Below, one piece after another: positions 11,094 to 22,309 of a stretch of DNA of 64,000 bases. The DNA comes from Wurfbainia villosa. Taxonomy: Eukaryota > Streptophyta > Magnoliopsida > Zingiberales > Zingiberaceae. The notes beneath the pieces are model-generated. The model saw only the letters and a list, made by a program, of their open reading frames with translations, did not search any database and had not been told where the DNA came from. A program made the position numbers and the translations under genes. How positions within the stretch are numbered: position 1 is the stretch's first letter; every line of letters starts with the position of its first letter. The DNA is taken from the NCBI GenBank assembly GCA_025175895.1, contig CM046000.1, positions 34,322,720 to 34,386,719 on the forward strand, given 5' to 3'.

Positions 11094-12475
11094 GGATTCT
11101 AGAAAACCAGATGACTGGCTGAGGGGGAGATTACCGTATACTTGGGCGATGCTACGAAGGTGGCGGCTATTGCAGTGGGAGATGTTCATTTATCTTTTGA
11201 GAAAAATAAAGTTTTGGTTCTTAAGAATTTCCTTTATGTACCTTTATTTAGAAATAATTTAATTTCGATTTCTAAATTGTTTATGGATGGATATTCTATT
11301 TCCTTTAATGACAGAGTTGTTATAAAAAGGAATAGGGACATTATCTGTTCAGGTGCATTGATAGGAAATCTATACACACTTGAACCAAAATCTCCCACGA
11401 TGCAAATTGAAGTTAATAACTCATCTTCTAATTCCAATAAGAGAAAAGAACCTTCGAAGATGAACCAAACATATCTTTGGCATCTTAGGCTTGGTCATAT
11501 TAACCTAAGCAGAATTCAAAGGTTAATAGCTGATGGACCTTTGGGTTCATTAGTTGTGGAAGATTTCCCAACCTACGAATCTTGCTTGGAGGGTAAAATG
11601 ACCAAGAGGCCTTTTAAGGCCAAGGGGTATAGAGCCAAAGATGTGTTAGAATTGGTTTATTCTGATTTGTGTGGTCCTATGACTATCCAAGCTAGAGGTG
11701 ATTTTGAGTATTTCGTCTCTTTTATAGATGATTATTTGAGATATGGATACATTTACTTGATGCGCCGCAAGTCTGAATGCTTTGACAAGTTCAAAGAATT
11801 CAAGGCTGATGTGGAGAAATGTCAAGGTAAAAGTATTAAGACACTGCGATCTGATTGTGGTGAGTAATTTCGAGAGTTTAGAACCACTTATCAGAGGCCG
11901 ATTCAATCCTACAGCAATACGCAACTGGAACTGAGAATGGTGTAGCAGAGCGAAGGAATAGGACTCTTATGGAGATGGTTAGATCGATGATGAGTTATTC
12001 TGAGTTGTCAGATTCGTTCTGGGGATATGCTCTAGATACGGCGGTGTACATTCTGAACTTGATTCCATCTAAATTAGTGCCTTCTACTCCCACAAAATTA
12101 TGGACTGGGTGAAAGCCTAGTCTAAGACATATTCAGATATGGGGGAGTCCAGCACATGTGCTGAAGGCGGATGCTGGTAAGTTAGAACCTCGTACAGAAG
12201 TACGCATGTTCGTTGGCTATCCTAGAGGAATGAAAGGTGGTTTGTTTTATAGTCCTAGAGATCAGAGGGTGATCGTTAGCATGAACGCCATATTTCTAGA
12301 GGAAGACTATGTGATGAACCACAAGCCCATGAGTAAGATTGTTCTGGAGGAAATAAAAGGGGAAGTCACTTCTTCAGTACCGCCGGTACAAGAGGATATA
12401 CCACAAGTCACTGCACCGCGTGTCACAGAGGATACACAGGTAATACCTCGTCGTAGTGTGAGGGTTGTGAGATAG
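11094..12475 (+). pseudogene. Protease end and integrase of element B (broken)
   Basis: After a frame change the protein continues from about 11142 with the protease end (VLVLKNFLYVPLFRNNLISI). The integrase zinc domain follows (WHLRLGHINLSRIQ, with C changed to Y in TYESCLEGKM), then the core VYSDLCGPMT, where the first catalytic Asp is present. The frame stops near 11867, and the rest of the core is split across frames (NGVAERRNRTL wording near 11935). The C-terminal part runs from 12158 (FVGYPRGMKGGLFYSPRDQ) to a stop at 12475. The zinc-ligand loss and frame breaks make it non-functional. Confidence 0.8.
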
Positions 12476-12487
12476 CTTGATAGATTC

Positions 12488-14109
12488 ATGTTCTTGGGAG
12501 AATCTTCTGATTTGGTCCCTGGCGAACATGAACCTGATCCCTGGACATATGACGAAGCAATCCAAGATAAAGATGCAACATCTTGGCAAAGTGCAATGAA
12601 TACTGAGATTGAATCTATGGATTCAAATCAAGTCTGGGAGCTAGTAGAACCACTCGATGGTGTAAAAAACCATTGGATGCAAGTGGATCTACAAAAGAAA
12701 GAGAGGAATAGATGGAAAGGTTGAGACCTTCAAAGCGAGGCTTGTAGCGAAGGGATATACTCCGAAAGAGGGTATCGATTATGAGGAGACCTTTTCGCCG
12801 GTAGCCATGCTTAAGTCTATCCGGATTCTCTTATGCATTGCAGCTCATATAGATTATGAGGTGTGACAGATGGATGTCAAGACAGCTTTCCTTAATGGAA
12901 GTCTTGAGGAAAACATCTATATGAAGCAACCAGAGGGATTCATTGCGAAGGGAAAAGAGCATCTTGTATGTAAGCTTAATCGGTCCATTTATGGAGTGAA
13001 GCAAGCTTCAAGCTCTTGGAACATCCGATTTGATGAAGTAATCCAGTCTTATGGATTTATTCAAAGTCCGGATGAGTCTTGTGTATACAAGAGATGTGAC
13101 GGAAACGTAGTGGTATTTCTTGTATTATACGTAGATGACATTTTGTTGATTGGCAACAATATCAAGGTGTTATCGGACATAAGGGTATGGTTGTCCAAAC
13201 AGTTTGATATGAAGGACTTGGGAGAAGTGGGACACATCCTTGGGATCAAGGTTATAAGGGATCGCAGGAAAAGGATGTTGTGCTTATCCCAAGCTTCATA
13301 CATAGACATGATTATGAATCTTTTTAGCATGCAAAACTCCAAGAAAGGTTTTCTACCTTTCAGGCATGGAGTTCCTTTATCTAAGGAGATGTGTCCTAGA
13401 ACATCTGAAGAGATAGAGGAGATGAAGGCGGTTCCTTATGCTTCGGCGGTAGGAAGCCTCATGTATCCGATGCTATATATGAGACCAGATATCTGCTTTG
13501 CCGTAGGCATGGTCAACAGATATCAGAGTAATCCAGGACAGGGATATTGGATTGCGGTAAAGCATATATTGAAGTACCTGAGAAGGACTAAGGATTATAT
13601 GCTGGTTTACCAGGCAGACCAATTACTCCCTGTGGGTTACACGAATTTCGACTTCCAATCTGATAGGGATAACAGTAAGTCTACCTCAGATTTTTGTGTT
13701 TACTTTGGGAGGTGGAGCCATTGTATGGAGGAGTGTCAAGCAGAAATGCGTGGCGGACTCCACCATGGAACCTGAGTATGTGGCAGCCTCTGAGGCGGCT
13801 AAAGAAGCTATGTGGGTCAGGAACTTCCTGATGGACTTGGATGTGATTCCTAGTTTGCCCAGAACTATCACAATTTATTGTGATAATAGTGGTGCAGTTG
13901 CAAACTCGAAGGAACCACGAGCCCATAAGGCTAGTAAACACATAGAGCGCAAGTACCACCTGATACGAGAAATCGTAAAGAGCGGAGAAGTTGTTGTGGC
14001 CAAGATTGCATCGGAGGATAACCTGGAAGATCCTTTCACTAAGGCCCTTCCGGCGAGAGCTTTTGATAGGCATGTGGAGGGAATGGGAATCAGATGTATG
14101 ACAGTTTGA
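12488..14109 (+). pseudogene. Reverse transcriptase and RNase H of element B (broken)
   Basis: The N-terminal RT segment runs 12488-12724 (WTYDEAIQDKDATSWQSAMN) before a frameshift. A stop follows near 12866, just before QMDVKTAFLNG, and RT then stays open to 13775 with YVDD at 13128-13139. RNase H is shifted and recovered at 13696-14109 (YVAASEAAKEAMWVRNF, YCDNSGAVANSKEPRAHKAS, DPFTKALPARAF). The domain order and length are normal for copia. At least three lesions separate the parts, so no active enzyme is expected. Confidence 0.85.
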
Positions 14110-14131
14110 GGACAACATAGTCTTTTAGTAT

Positions 14132-14142
14132 AAGTGGGAGAT
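14132..14142 (+). other. Polypurine tract of element B
   Basis: AAGTGGGAGAT directly precedes the TGTTGGGATG start of the LTR. It is the plus-strand primer site. Confidence 0.75.
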
Positions 14143-15052
14143 TGTTGGGATGTATACTGAAAAGTCTATCTTTTGTATAAACATCTTTATTTTGAAATAA
14201 AAATCACATGATCATTGTTTGTATATTTTTATGGTTATGTATATTGTCTAATATATTACATTGTAGATAACATGGTGTGTAGTGTTACATTGGAAATCAT
14301 GTTATCGGCTCCTTGTAAAGTATAAGTATAGATTCACAACTGAGATGGCTTTGGACAAACCATTGGTATGGTTATAGTGTGATTTGGTATTGATTTGTCT
14401 TGACCATAAAATCACAATAATACACTTTGTGTGTATTGAGCTGGACAGACTTAGAGGTGATTCGATTTATTGCTGACTATATAATCGAATCGGACCTTGG
14501 ATATTATATTGTACATACTCTTAATCTCGATATAATAATGGGCACATATACTTAATATTCATTTCTTTGATTTACCAATGGGCGAGATTTATAGATTAAA
14601 TCGATAGGCTCGGTAAGTTAGGAAATGATATTATTTATATGGTGTACCATTGATTATAGGAGAAAATTGTATCCTATATATTAGGATGATGATGTCCCCT
14701 TGAAGAGCTCATAAGGATTATCATGTAAACCCTGTAGGTGGACTTGGTCCGGCATGATGAAAAGGTTGAATGGTACTACTCATGGAGTTAGATGTTGATT
14801 AATTAATGGTTAGCAAATTAATTAATTGACGGACATTCGAGATCTTAAACACGGGGAGAAAATGTACATATAATATATGGAGCCCATATTGACTTAAAGG
14901 GGTTGGTGAGGTAGATCAATGATAATCCTTTAGTGGATTGGATTATCATTAATGGATCGGACTTTATATGGGCTTGATCCATTGGGTGACCAAGATCCAA
15001 CTCCTCCTCATGGTCCCTATTATAGCTTATTAATACCTCATGAAGCCTAGAT

Positions 15053-15180
15053 CCAATGGATAGAAACAAAACTCTAGATCCAAAGGTAGAGATTAAATCT
15101 CTAGATCCGACGGTTGAGATTAAATCTCTAGATCCGACGGTTGAGATTAAATCCCTAGAACCAATGGTGGAGATTAAAAC
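15053..15180 (+). repeat. Minisatellite in LTR of B, unit about 30 bp
   Basis: Four degenerate units of CTAGATCC...GAGATTAAATCT type follow one another; the two middle copies (CTAGATCCGACGGTTGAGAT) are identical. It lies just upstream of the TATA box, so it may be an enhancer-like repeat, which is inference. Confidence 0.7.
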
Positions 15181-15198
15181 AAGACTTATCCCTAACTC

Positions 15199-15206
15199 TA
15201 TAAAAG
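15199..15206 (+). promoter_or_regulatory. TATA box of element B LTR
   Basis: TATAAAAG is followed by GAGGGCAAGG, placed about 1.05 kb into the LTR. It is the probable core promoter. Confidence 0.5.
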
Positions 15207-15786
15207 GAGGGCAAGGGGTGGGCGACAACTAAGAATCCAATTAGAGATAGGATTAGGGTTTTGGGCGGCAAGGCTTGGAGGCTAGGGTTTGGAGTTAGCG
15301 GCACCTATTAAGGAAAATTTTTCCTTATCTCCTTCTTCTTCTTTTGGTGGTCGGCATCCAGCAGCCTTTTCCAGCTTTTTCCGGCGTCCAAAGTAGCTCT
15401 TCTCCTTCTCCTTGGCCGTTGGAACCAAGACTTAGGGTCCTCCCTTGAAGCTCTTGGTCGGCAACCATCTTTTTCTCTCTTCCCCTTGTTGGCCGGCAGC
15501 AAGCAAGAGCTTGTTGCTTGTTGGTTGGTTGAAAGAAGGAAAAGAGTCTTGTTTCTATTTTTCCTCTTGCTCGAGATGAGTAAGGAAGGAAGATTGGTGA
15601 TCTAGGAGCTTTAACTTTTGGTAGATCGTCGCTCACACGACGTCCCAAAGGAGGAAGGTCATACAATAGAAGATCGAGAGGTATATCGATTCTCTATTTT
15701 CATTTGTTACATGTTTATATTTGCTTTTCAATTATATGCATGATATATATTCTGTTTAGTGGCTAAATATACTTGGACCCCGAACA

Positions 15787-15949
15787 TAAACACAAAAGCC
15801 GACGATCCGTACATCGTCTATTCCACGGCTACTCGTAGAATAGAGGTTGGTCGCTTGAACATCAAGTTTGTTCAAGTGACTACTCTAATCCAATAGCACG
15901 GCGATGACAAGGTTGCTTGGGCAATCCCTCTTGTCAAGGATAAATTTTT
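15787..15949. other. Unassigned junction between B LTR and gypsy scrap
   Basis: This short stretch contains no recognisable coding sequence. It may be the true tail of the B LTR or its insertion site. It holds a small near-repeat around TTGAACATCAAGTTTGTTCAAG at 15857-15878, an imperfect palindrome. Confidence 0.35.
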
Positions 15950-16250
15950 TTATCTGGGGACGTAGAAGGGAACGCCATGAACAAACGACCGAGTTGAAGT
16001 GGGAAGCGAAGTTTCCCCTCAGCCAACAACCCCAAATCTGCATAATATGTGAGACCCTGCAAGTGAAAAAATTGCTTATCTGAAAAAGAATCTGTTATGG
16101 GAGTGGGATCAATTTCCCTCACAATCCTGCTCAAGTGGTCTGCTCCCTCCCACTCCTATCGCATATCTCTATGTCAAATTCTTGAAGCAGAAGCATCCAT
16201 CTAATCAGTCTCGATTTCGCATCGGACTTCTTCAGGAGGAATTTCAAAGC
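15950..16250 (-). pseudogene. Ty3/gypsy RNase H fragment fused to SEC8 pseudogene
   Basis: Reading the minus strand, the sequence turns at 16250 from SEC8 into ALKFLLKKSDAKSRLIRWML, then LLQEFDIEICDRSG. This is the end of the RNase H domain in plant Ty3/gypsy polyproteins. After a one-base frameshift near 16135 it continues as ADHLSRIVREIDPTPITDSF, the usual linker to integrase. No gypsy LTR, integrase or RT is seen nearby. The junction keeps the SEC8 frame open, so one minus-strand frame (16679 to 16131) encodes a chimera. Confidence 0.8.
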
Positions 16251-17612
16251 TGGTACATTAACCTTCAAAAGGCTCGTATACTCTTTTTGAGTAAAGAGAT
16301 ATTCATGTTCTTGAATGAATGCTAGCAAGTCCTCAAAAGGCAAATTTAAGAGCTCATAATATGTACGCACATGATCTAATCTCTGCTGAACTGCCTCACT
16401 ATTAATGGATGGTATAGTTGTCAGAGCTTGTTCCAGTGCAATTGAATTCCTGCATATCTGTTGGACACCCAAAAGATTAATTGACCTTATCTCAGCCAGG
16501 GCCTTTATTGAAACATTTGCTGCAATACTAGAGATTCCACCAAAAATATAATTTATTTTCAACTCTGAAACAAAAGGTGCCAATTCCTTCCCCCTCCGCA
16601 TAATCTGAGTTGCAAGTGAATTAATAAAATCATCTGGTTCTTCAGCATCGTGATCCTCCAAGTATTCCCTGTTGGTCATTTACTGTAAATGGAAAATGGT
16701 TTCCAGCTGCATTCCCAATCGTAGACTCCTGAGGCAGTCAATTGATAATCTCCTATATTCTTCTGCAAGAGAAGCAAAACTTGGGGGAACTGCACTTGTA
16801 CTCCGCGGGTGGCGATGTGCTTGATTGTTCAAATTTTTATCCTCATTCTTAGTGAAAGATGTTCCAAAGATATCTCCCATACTTTCAACAGAATCTGCCA
16901 AATACTCCAATGAATCACTAAGAGATGCCAACGAAATCAGTTTATGATCATCACGAACTAAGTGCTCCTGCTTAATTGGACGCAAGCCCAGTAGCAGCTC
17001 ACATATCTCTAGCTCTACTTCAACAGTTTCAGCATCTGGAGTGCTGTTTGGAGATTGACCATGGGATTTCCGTAGGTAAGCATTGGAAGGGTGAACTCGC
17101 ATCAAGACTTCAACGTCACTTCTTCCTATGAGCATGTAGCTTTGTTTTTCTAGAACAACCTATGTGTAGGATGTTCTGCATCTTTCATATGTACGTTCTA
17201 GGAAAGTTTGCACAAACTCAACAAGTTCAATTGCATATTTTGGCATTAGATGCGCCCGGCCAAGCACTTCTTTAGCTAACATATTGGAAGCTAAGATCCC
17301 TTGCAGCACTGGACGTCCATTCTCAACTAGAGGCTTATAAATTGAACCATTAGCACGTGGTCTAAACGCTGCTGGACTTGATATGGCCTGTTGGATAGAT
17401 TTCCTATAATCTACAAACATGGCTGGCAAGAAGTGATCTTTTAAAAACTTCTCAATGAATACTAGCAAGCCATCATTCACAAGTTGTGAATACTTCTGGT
17501 GCAGCACTGATGCAACCTTATCAGAAAACTGAACAACCGGGCGATAAACTGATGCAGCTAGATAAATTCCTTGATCCGGAAGCATAGCTGATGTTCCACA
17601 CCCTTCAGATTG
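16251..17612 (-). pseudogene. SEC8: SEC8 (exocyst subunit) pseudogene, C-terminal part, intronless
   Basis: Plant SEC8 is a subunit of the exocyst, which tethers secretory vesicles to the plasma membrane. The minus strand encodes about 450 contiguous codons of its C-terminal part: QGIYLAASVYRPVVQFSDKV, FLERTYERCRTSY, SLASLSDSLEYLADSVE, DAEEPDDFINSL, NYIFGGISSIAAN and RNSIALEQALTTIPSINSE, ending at KVNVP where gypsy sequence takes over. There are in-frame stops at 17160 (after RTSYT) and 16680 (after IFHLQ). No introns interrupt this span, although plant SEC8 genes have many, so the copy looks RNA-derived. The N-terminal two thirds are absent; BIG sequence precedes it. The gene identity rests on recalled family sequence. 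Confidence 0.88.
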
Positions 17613-19053
17613 ACTTATCAATTTGCGTAGCATCTTAACGTCATTTGAGAATTGCCAATAATCTCTCATACTATAATATTGAGTTTTTCTACCACATAAA
17701 TGAAGGAATAACCTCCTTTCTGAATCATCATTAGAGGATGAGACAGTTTACACTAACAAAGGGATCGTAACAAAATTTGTATCTTGTACATCTGCACGAG
17801 CACTTGGTTTTGCCTGAGAATTGTCACTACGCTGATGCTATTTCCGAAGCATTAAAGGGAAGAACATGAAGACAAGAATAGCAACCTCACCAAATATTGT
17901 TCGTGCCTTAGCTGGGAAAGGTTTATTGAGATAAATCTCCTCCCGTAACCATTTGACAAATTTTTCTAAGTCTAAATTTTCAGGTTTGGAGCTATCCATT
18001 AAAGGCCCACCAACTGCCGAAGATAATCTATAGAAGAGCTGCATAACAGGAATAGATCAAAAACCAGATGTTGTCTCCATCCAACCATTGAGCTCTTCTA
18101 TCAAATGACGAAGAAGCATAGAATTCAAAGCACGTTGTGAAGCAGAAATAGAAACTATTGTTTGATCAGATAAGGTAATCGTGAAGTCTCCACTTTCATT
18201 TGTATCCAAGACATAAATTAAAGATGATGGTTTTTGCATGCTTATCTCTGTAGACAATGGAGCTAAACTTGCCTCACTCAACTCATCCATGGGGAAATAC
18301 ATTTCATTGCCATCACCAGCAATAGAATCAATATCAATTGGAATAGCTGACATTGAATGATCTCTTGAATGTGGAGGAGAGAGTTGATCAACATCAAGAA
18401 CTTCATAGCATACTTCACAGAAGTCAGAATCTGGGCAAATATTACCATGCCACCTACATCTAAGAATAGGAACTGTTGAACAACCATCACAACAATATTG
18501 TACAGATGATATAGTAGAATCTTCTTCAATCATAACTTGTGAATTTCCACTTGTTGTGTTTACAGAAGGAACCTGTGTTGTTACGTGACATTCTGCAGGA
18601 TCATCAAAAGGTATAATTGTCTGCTTTGAAAAAGGGACTTGAAGCAACTAAGATGATATAGCCAAACTGTTGGATGTCTGAACAGCATAAGGTGCAAAGA
18701 GAAGCTTCTTAAGTAATGCAACAGCAGGTGCAACAGAACGAGTTTGATTTCCATGCAAAGCCAGGCATTCGGCATAACTATATATATGTTCCACTGTAGG
18801 CATTATGATGTTGTTTATTGTCTGTGTTTCTGGTCGTTCCCAATCCAGAATTGCCCAGAGAGGTGACATATGACAAAGCAACTGGAAGTAGAAGCATAAA
18901 ATCATCCTCAGAAAGGCAAAGGTTGTAGTTCAGGTTAACACCTTAGTCCTTTGTGACCATCCACCAGCTATATTTAGAAAATCACAACCAGATGTACCCT
19001 TGCTCAAAATGCCCAAGAATATCTGTCAAAAGAGACTCATGAACAAAGTGTTA
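17613..19053 (-). pseudogene. BIG: BIG (auxin transport / UBR4-like) pseudogene, fragmentary, intronless
   Basis: BIG is a very large calossin-like protein (UBR4 homologue) needed for auxin transport. Minus-strand pieces in order are LSEDDFMLLLPVALSY; SPLWAILDWERPETQTINN; AECLALHGN...VAPAVALLKKLLFAPY; a ZZ zinc finger YCCDGCSTVPILRCRWHGN; SRDHSMSAIPIDIDS; VMQLFYRLSSAVGGPLMDSS; FGEVAILVFMFFPLMLRK; and RRLFLHLCGRKTQYYSMRDY. The ZZ finger has lost one Cys (WHC to WHG). In-frame stops lie at 18648, 18057 and 17838. Pieces that are far apart in the protein are joined directly, so internal segments are missing. The 5' side is cut by a CACTA element at 19054; the 3' side runs into SEC8 near 17612. 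Confidence 0.86.
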
Positions 19054-19520
19054 CACTACAAAAAAAACATGAAATTGACGACGAACTTTGGCAACGAAAA
19101 TAGTTCGTTGTAAATCTGTAACGAAATTTGCGACGAATTTTATGTTTCATCGTAAATTTGTAACGAAATTTCCAACAAAAAAAAATTTGCTACAAAAATT
19201 TTAAAATTTCCAACATTTAATTTTCGTTGCAAAATTAGTCGCAAATTGGCGACGAAAAAAGATTTTCGTCGCCAATTTGCGACAAAAAAATATTTTCGTT
19301 GCAAATATTTGCAATGAATTTTTTTTCCTTGCAGAATCTGCAATGAATTTTTTTTTCGTTGTAGAATTCTGTAATGATTTATTTTTCGTTGCAGAATTTG
19401 CAACGATTTTTTTTTTGTTGCAGAATTATGCAACAAATTAAAAATTTGTTGTAGATTCTGCAACGAATATAGGATTCGTCGCCAAATTGGCAACGAAAAA
19501 ATATTCATCGCTAAATTTCC
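19054..19520 (+). repeat. Terminal and subterminal repeats of CACTA 1
   Basis: After the CACTA terminus come many short copies, in both orientations, of TTGC(A/G)ACGAA and TTCGT(T/C)GCAAAT, some forming inverted pairs such as GCGACGAAAAAAG/TTTTCGTCGC near 19248-19272. Such repeats bind the CACTA transposase accessory protein in characterised elements. Confidence 0.8.
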
Positions 19521-19639
19521 CTCAATTATCCCGCCCCGACGCACCCAATCTCTCCATTTCCTCCGCTCGATCGCGCTCGTCCCCCTCCCACTGCCGTCCG
19601 TACATCTCTTCCTTCTCTCCCTCCCTTAGGCCCGTAAAT

Positions 19640-20770
19640 CGGCCGGAGCGGCCAACAATGGCTAAGCATACAGGTCTGCGCGAGCTCACGGCAACCGGTT
19701 GAGTGTACACGCGGCAGATGCTGCCGCGTGCTCGCGCGGCGATCCTGCCGCAAGCTTGCGGCAGATTGTGCCGCGAGCACGCGACGGATACCAACCGCCG
19801 CGAACTTGCGGCCCCATCGCCGAGCTCGCGGCAAAGACTCGCGAGTGGCGGCGCAATCTTGCCACGCATACACCTGGCAGTTCTTCTGCCATGAGATCGC
19901 GCGCGACAGCAGGCGCCGCCGCAAGCTCGTGGCGGCACTAGCTGTCGCGCATACTCGTGGTGGTGATCCCGTGTGTGGTCGCAGTGGCGCCGCCGCGCGT
20001 GGTTGCCACGGTGCTGCTACGCGTGGTCGCGGTGGTGCCGGGGCACGCTGGCGGCAGTCGCACGCGTGCCCTAGCCCAGCGGTAGTGTATACATAGCTGT
20101 CGTACGCTTGCCTTCGCGGGCGCTGCGCGCGTGCCCTCGCGGTCGCCGCATGCGTGCCCGCGCGTGTGTCCTCGCGTGCGAGGACTTGCTCGCGTAAGGT
20201 TACGTCGCGTCATACATACTTGTTGCCCCGGCGACGGCGCTGCCGCCACAGATCCTGCCGCGAGCTCACGGCAACTGCTGCTGAGCGTACACGCGGCAGC
20301 TACTGCCTCGTGCTCGCGCGGCGATCCTGCCGCAAGCTCGCGGCAGATTGTGCCGCGAGCTTGCGGCCCCCACTGTCGCGAGCTCGCGGCGGCCCTGCGT
20401 GGTGGCGGCGGCACTTCGCCACGTAGCATACAGCGATTCTTTGCCATGAGATCGCTGCGGCGCCCGCCGCAAGCTCGTGGCGGCACTAGCTGTCGCGCAT
20501 ACTCGTGGTGGTGATCCCGTGTGTGGTCGCGATGCGGCGCCGCCCGTAGCGTGGTTGCCGCAGTCGCTACGCGTGGTCGCGGTGGTCTTGAGAGCGGCGG
20601 CGATCGCCGCCGCGTGCCTAGCCGGTAGTGTATACATACAGCCGCTGTGACGCTTGCCTTCCGCGTGCCCTCGCGGTCGCCGCATGCGTGCCCGCGCGTG
20701 TGTCCTCGCGTAAGGTTACGTCGCGCCGTACATACTTGTTGCACCTTGCGCGTGCTTGGCAGTTGTCGCA
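19640..20770. repeat. GC-rich tandem duplication inside CACTA 1, about 550-bp period
   Basis: Two diverged copies stand head to tail: the stretch with ACACGCGGCAG, CTCGCGCGGCGATCCTGCCG and GCAGATTGTGCCGCGAGC appears at ~19709 and ~20289; GGCGGCACTAGCTGTCGCGC at ~19931 and ~20478; GCATGCGTGCCCGCGCGTGT at ~20147 and ~20681. Inside each copy many short palindromes (GCCGCGAGC/GCTCGCGGC) recur. Its base composition is unlike the AT-rich flanks. Long open frames on both strands reflect GC-richness, not a gene. It resembles GC-rich CpG-dense segments known in CACTA elements. Confidence 0.8.
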
Positions 20771-21182
20771 TGATTTCGATCATGAATTCAAATGTTATTT
20801 AAATTAATTATATAAATCAGTATTTTTTTCATAGGTTGTCCTACTTTGAAGGTATTCGTCAAGTGTTCATCTAGCCGCACGTTGTTTCCATTTGGATAGG
20901 TACGCGTAAAAATATTGTTTATAACATTAATTACCGTACTATTAATTCTGTTATAATTTTTATTCTTAATGTTTGATTTTAAGTAATTTAATTATTGTTA
21001 ATAGATCATACTTGTTCGAAATGATATTATAATTTACAATTAATTATCACACAAAATCATATTTAGTATTAGAAAAACTTAATTAATCTTGAGTATAAAT
21101 TTATGGTTAGAATGATATATATATGGATGAAGTTTGGAAGAAATTAAAAATAATCGTTGATATAATTTCGAAAATAGGATCG

Positions 21183-22309
21183 ATGGAGAGAGATCGAAGT
21201 TGGATGTATAAAAAGAATTTACCAGAACGTCGTGGTTTAACCGATGAATTTATATTTGGTTGGAACAATTTTTAAGATATGCTAATAATAATGTTGAGTT
21301 TATAGATGGGAATAAATTAAGGTGTCCATGCAAAAAATGTCATAATGGTAAATTTTTCCAATGTGATAAAGTTCGAGAACATCTTTGTAGATTTGGTTTT
21401 ACGCCAAATTATTATAATTGGACTTGTCATGGTGAACCGTTTATATCCGATGAAGAGGTTGGACGAAACATACAAAGGACAGGTAGTGGAGAGCAAGTAT
21501 ATTACGATCAATTCAATCCATACCAGAGGATGATAGTTGATGCAGTTGGTCATAATTTGAATAGCGAACCAAACGCGACAAGTTCTAATTATCCTCAAGC
21601 ATTTGAACACATGTATGATAATTATTCAACACCGTTGGAGGAGGTAGAAATTACTGGTGGTAATAAAATTGTGTACAATGAGCCATATATAAAATTTCAA
21701 GAAGTATTGAGAGCTGCAGATGAACCCGTGTGGTCCGGTTGTGACAGTCATACAAAATTATCTCTCACCGCAAGATTGTTGAATGTTAAAGCTGAGCATA
21801 ATGTGTTCGAAGAATGTTTTAATGATTTTGTTCAAGTTATTGGAGAAGTATTGTCACGTGATCACCTAATGCCGAATGATTTTTACAGTATGAAAAAACT
21901 TGTGAAAGATTTGGGTCTTCCGGTGCAAAGAATTGATGTTTGCAGAAATAGTTGCATGTTATATTGGGGAGATAATGCAGATTTAGAGACTTGCAAATTT
22001 TGTAGTCAATGCCGGTACAAGAGTACCACGAGATCAAATCGTAATAAGCGAATAAAATCATTCAGACAAATATTCTATTTACCTTTAACTCCTAGATTGC
22101 AAAGGCTTTATGCTTCGAAGGTGACTGTTGAACACATGACTTGGCATGAAAATCATGAAACAGAGAATGGGCTAATGTGTCATCCATCTGATGCAGAGGC
22201 GTGGAAAAATTTTGATCGAACATATCCTGAGTTTGCAAATGAGACTCGAAACATCAGGTTGGGACTATGTGCTGATGGATTTGCTCCATTTGGCAAATCA
22301 GGAAGAACG
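21183..22309 (+). pseudogene. CACTA transposase (TNP2-like) N-terminal part, truncated
   Basis: The ATG at 21183 opens MERDRSWMYKKNLPERRGLT, the start of the transposase-associated domain. A one-base frameshift near 21257 moves the frame to LEQFLRYANNNVEFIDGNKL with the CPCKKC cysteines. The transposase_21 (TNP2) domain follows: KFCSQCRYKS, FYLPLTPRLQRLYAS, MTWHENHETENGLMCHPSDA, and RNIRLGLCADGFAPFGKSGR just before the break. The sequence after 22309 is the terminus of another CACTA element, so most of the catalytic domain is missing. TNP2 would recognise the terminal repeats and cut the element; this one cannot. Confidence 0.87.

Larger units (their letters stand above)
9871..15786 (+). mobile_element. 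Ty1/copia retrotransposon B, 5' part missing
   Basis: A second copia element of a different family holds a leader remnant, gag, integrase, RT and RNase H, a polypurine tract and a 3' LTR. No 5' LTR of this family is present; its left side stops at the Angela-like LTR, so the Angela insertion probably split B and the rest lies left of the window. The RT/RNase H wording (FDMKDLGEVGHILGIKVIRD) places it in the Tork/Ikeros range; the lineage is uncertain. Several stops and frameshifts show it is old. The right boundary is approximate. Confidence 0.8.
14143..15786 (+). repeat. 3' LTR of element B (end approximate)
   Basis: The LTR begins TGTTGGGATGTATACTG after the polypurine tract. I place its end at CCCCGAACA (15786), which roughly mirrors the start, but there is no second copy to confirm it and it could run to about 15895. 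It contains a TATA box at 15199 and a short minisatellite at 15053-15180. No gene is seen in it. Confidence 0.65.
19054..22309 (+). mobile_element. CACTA transposon 1, 3' part lost
   Basis: The element starts with the terminal sequence CACTACAAAAAAAACATG, preceded by TTA, the likely 3-bp target duplication. Subterminal repeats of the type TTCGTCGCCAATTTGCGAC/AACGAAAA follow to about 19520, as is typical of CACTA elements. It then holds a GC-rich duplicated region (19640-20770), an AT-rich spacer (20775-21180) and a truncated transposase. A second CACTA terminus replaces the rest at 22310. No matching inverted end with the same target triplet is present, so the element is incomplete. It interrupts the BIG pseudogene. 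Confidence 0.85.

Noticed and set aside
15787..15949. Calling a firm LTR end and target duplication for element B
   Set aside because: Only one LTR of B is in the window, so the boundary cannot be confirmed by its pair.
16131..19053. A functional host gene with introns
   Set aside because: In-frame stops, missing segments, a lost zinc ligand in BIG and fusion of two unrelated proteins to gypsy sequence mark it as a pseudogene.
19522..20783. Long open frames on both strands (up to 281 codons) in the GC-rich block
   Set aside because: They follow from high GC content and a tandem duplication; the translations are Arg/Ala-rich, overlap in several frames and show no domain.
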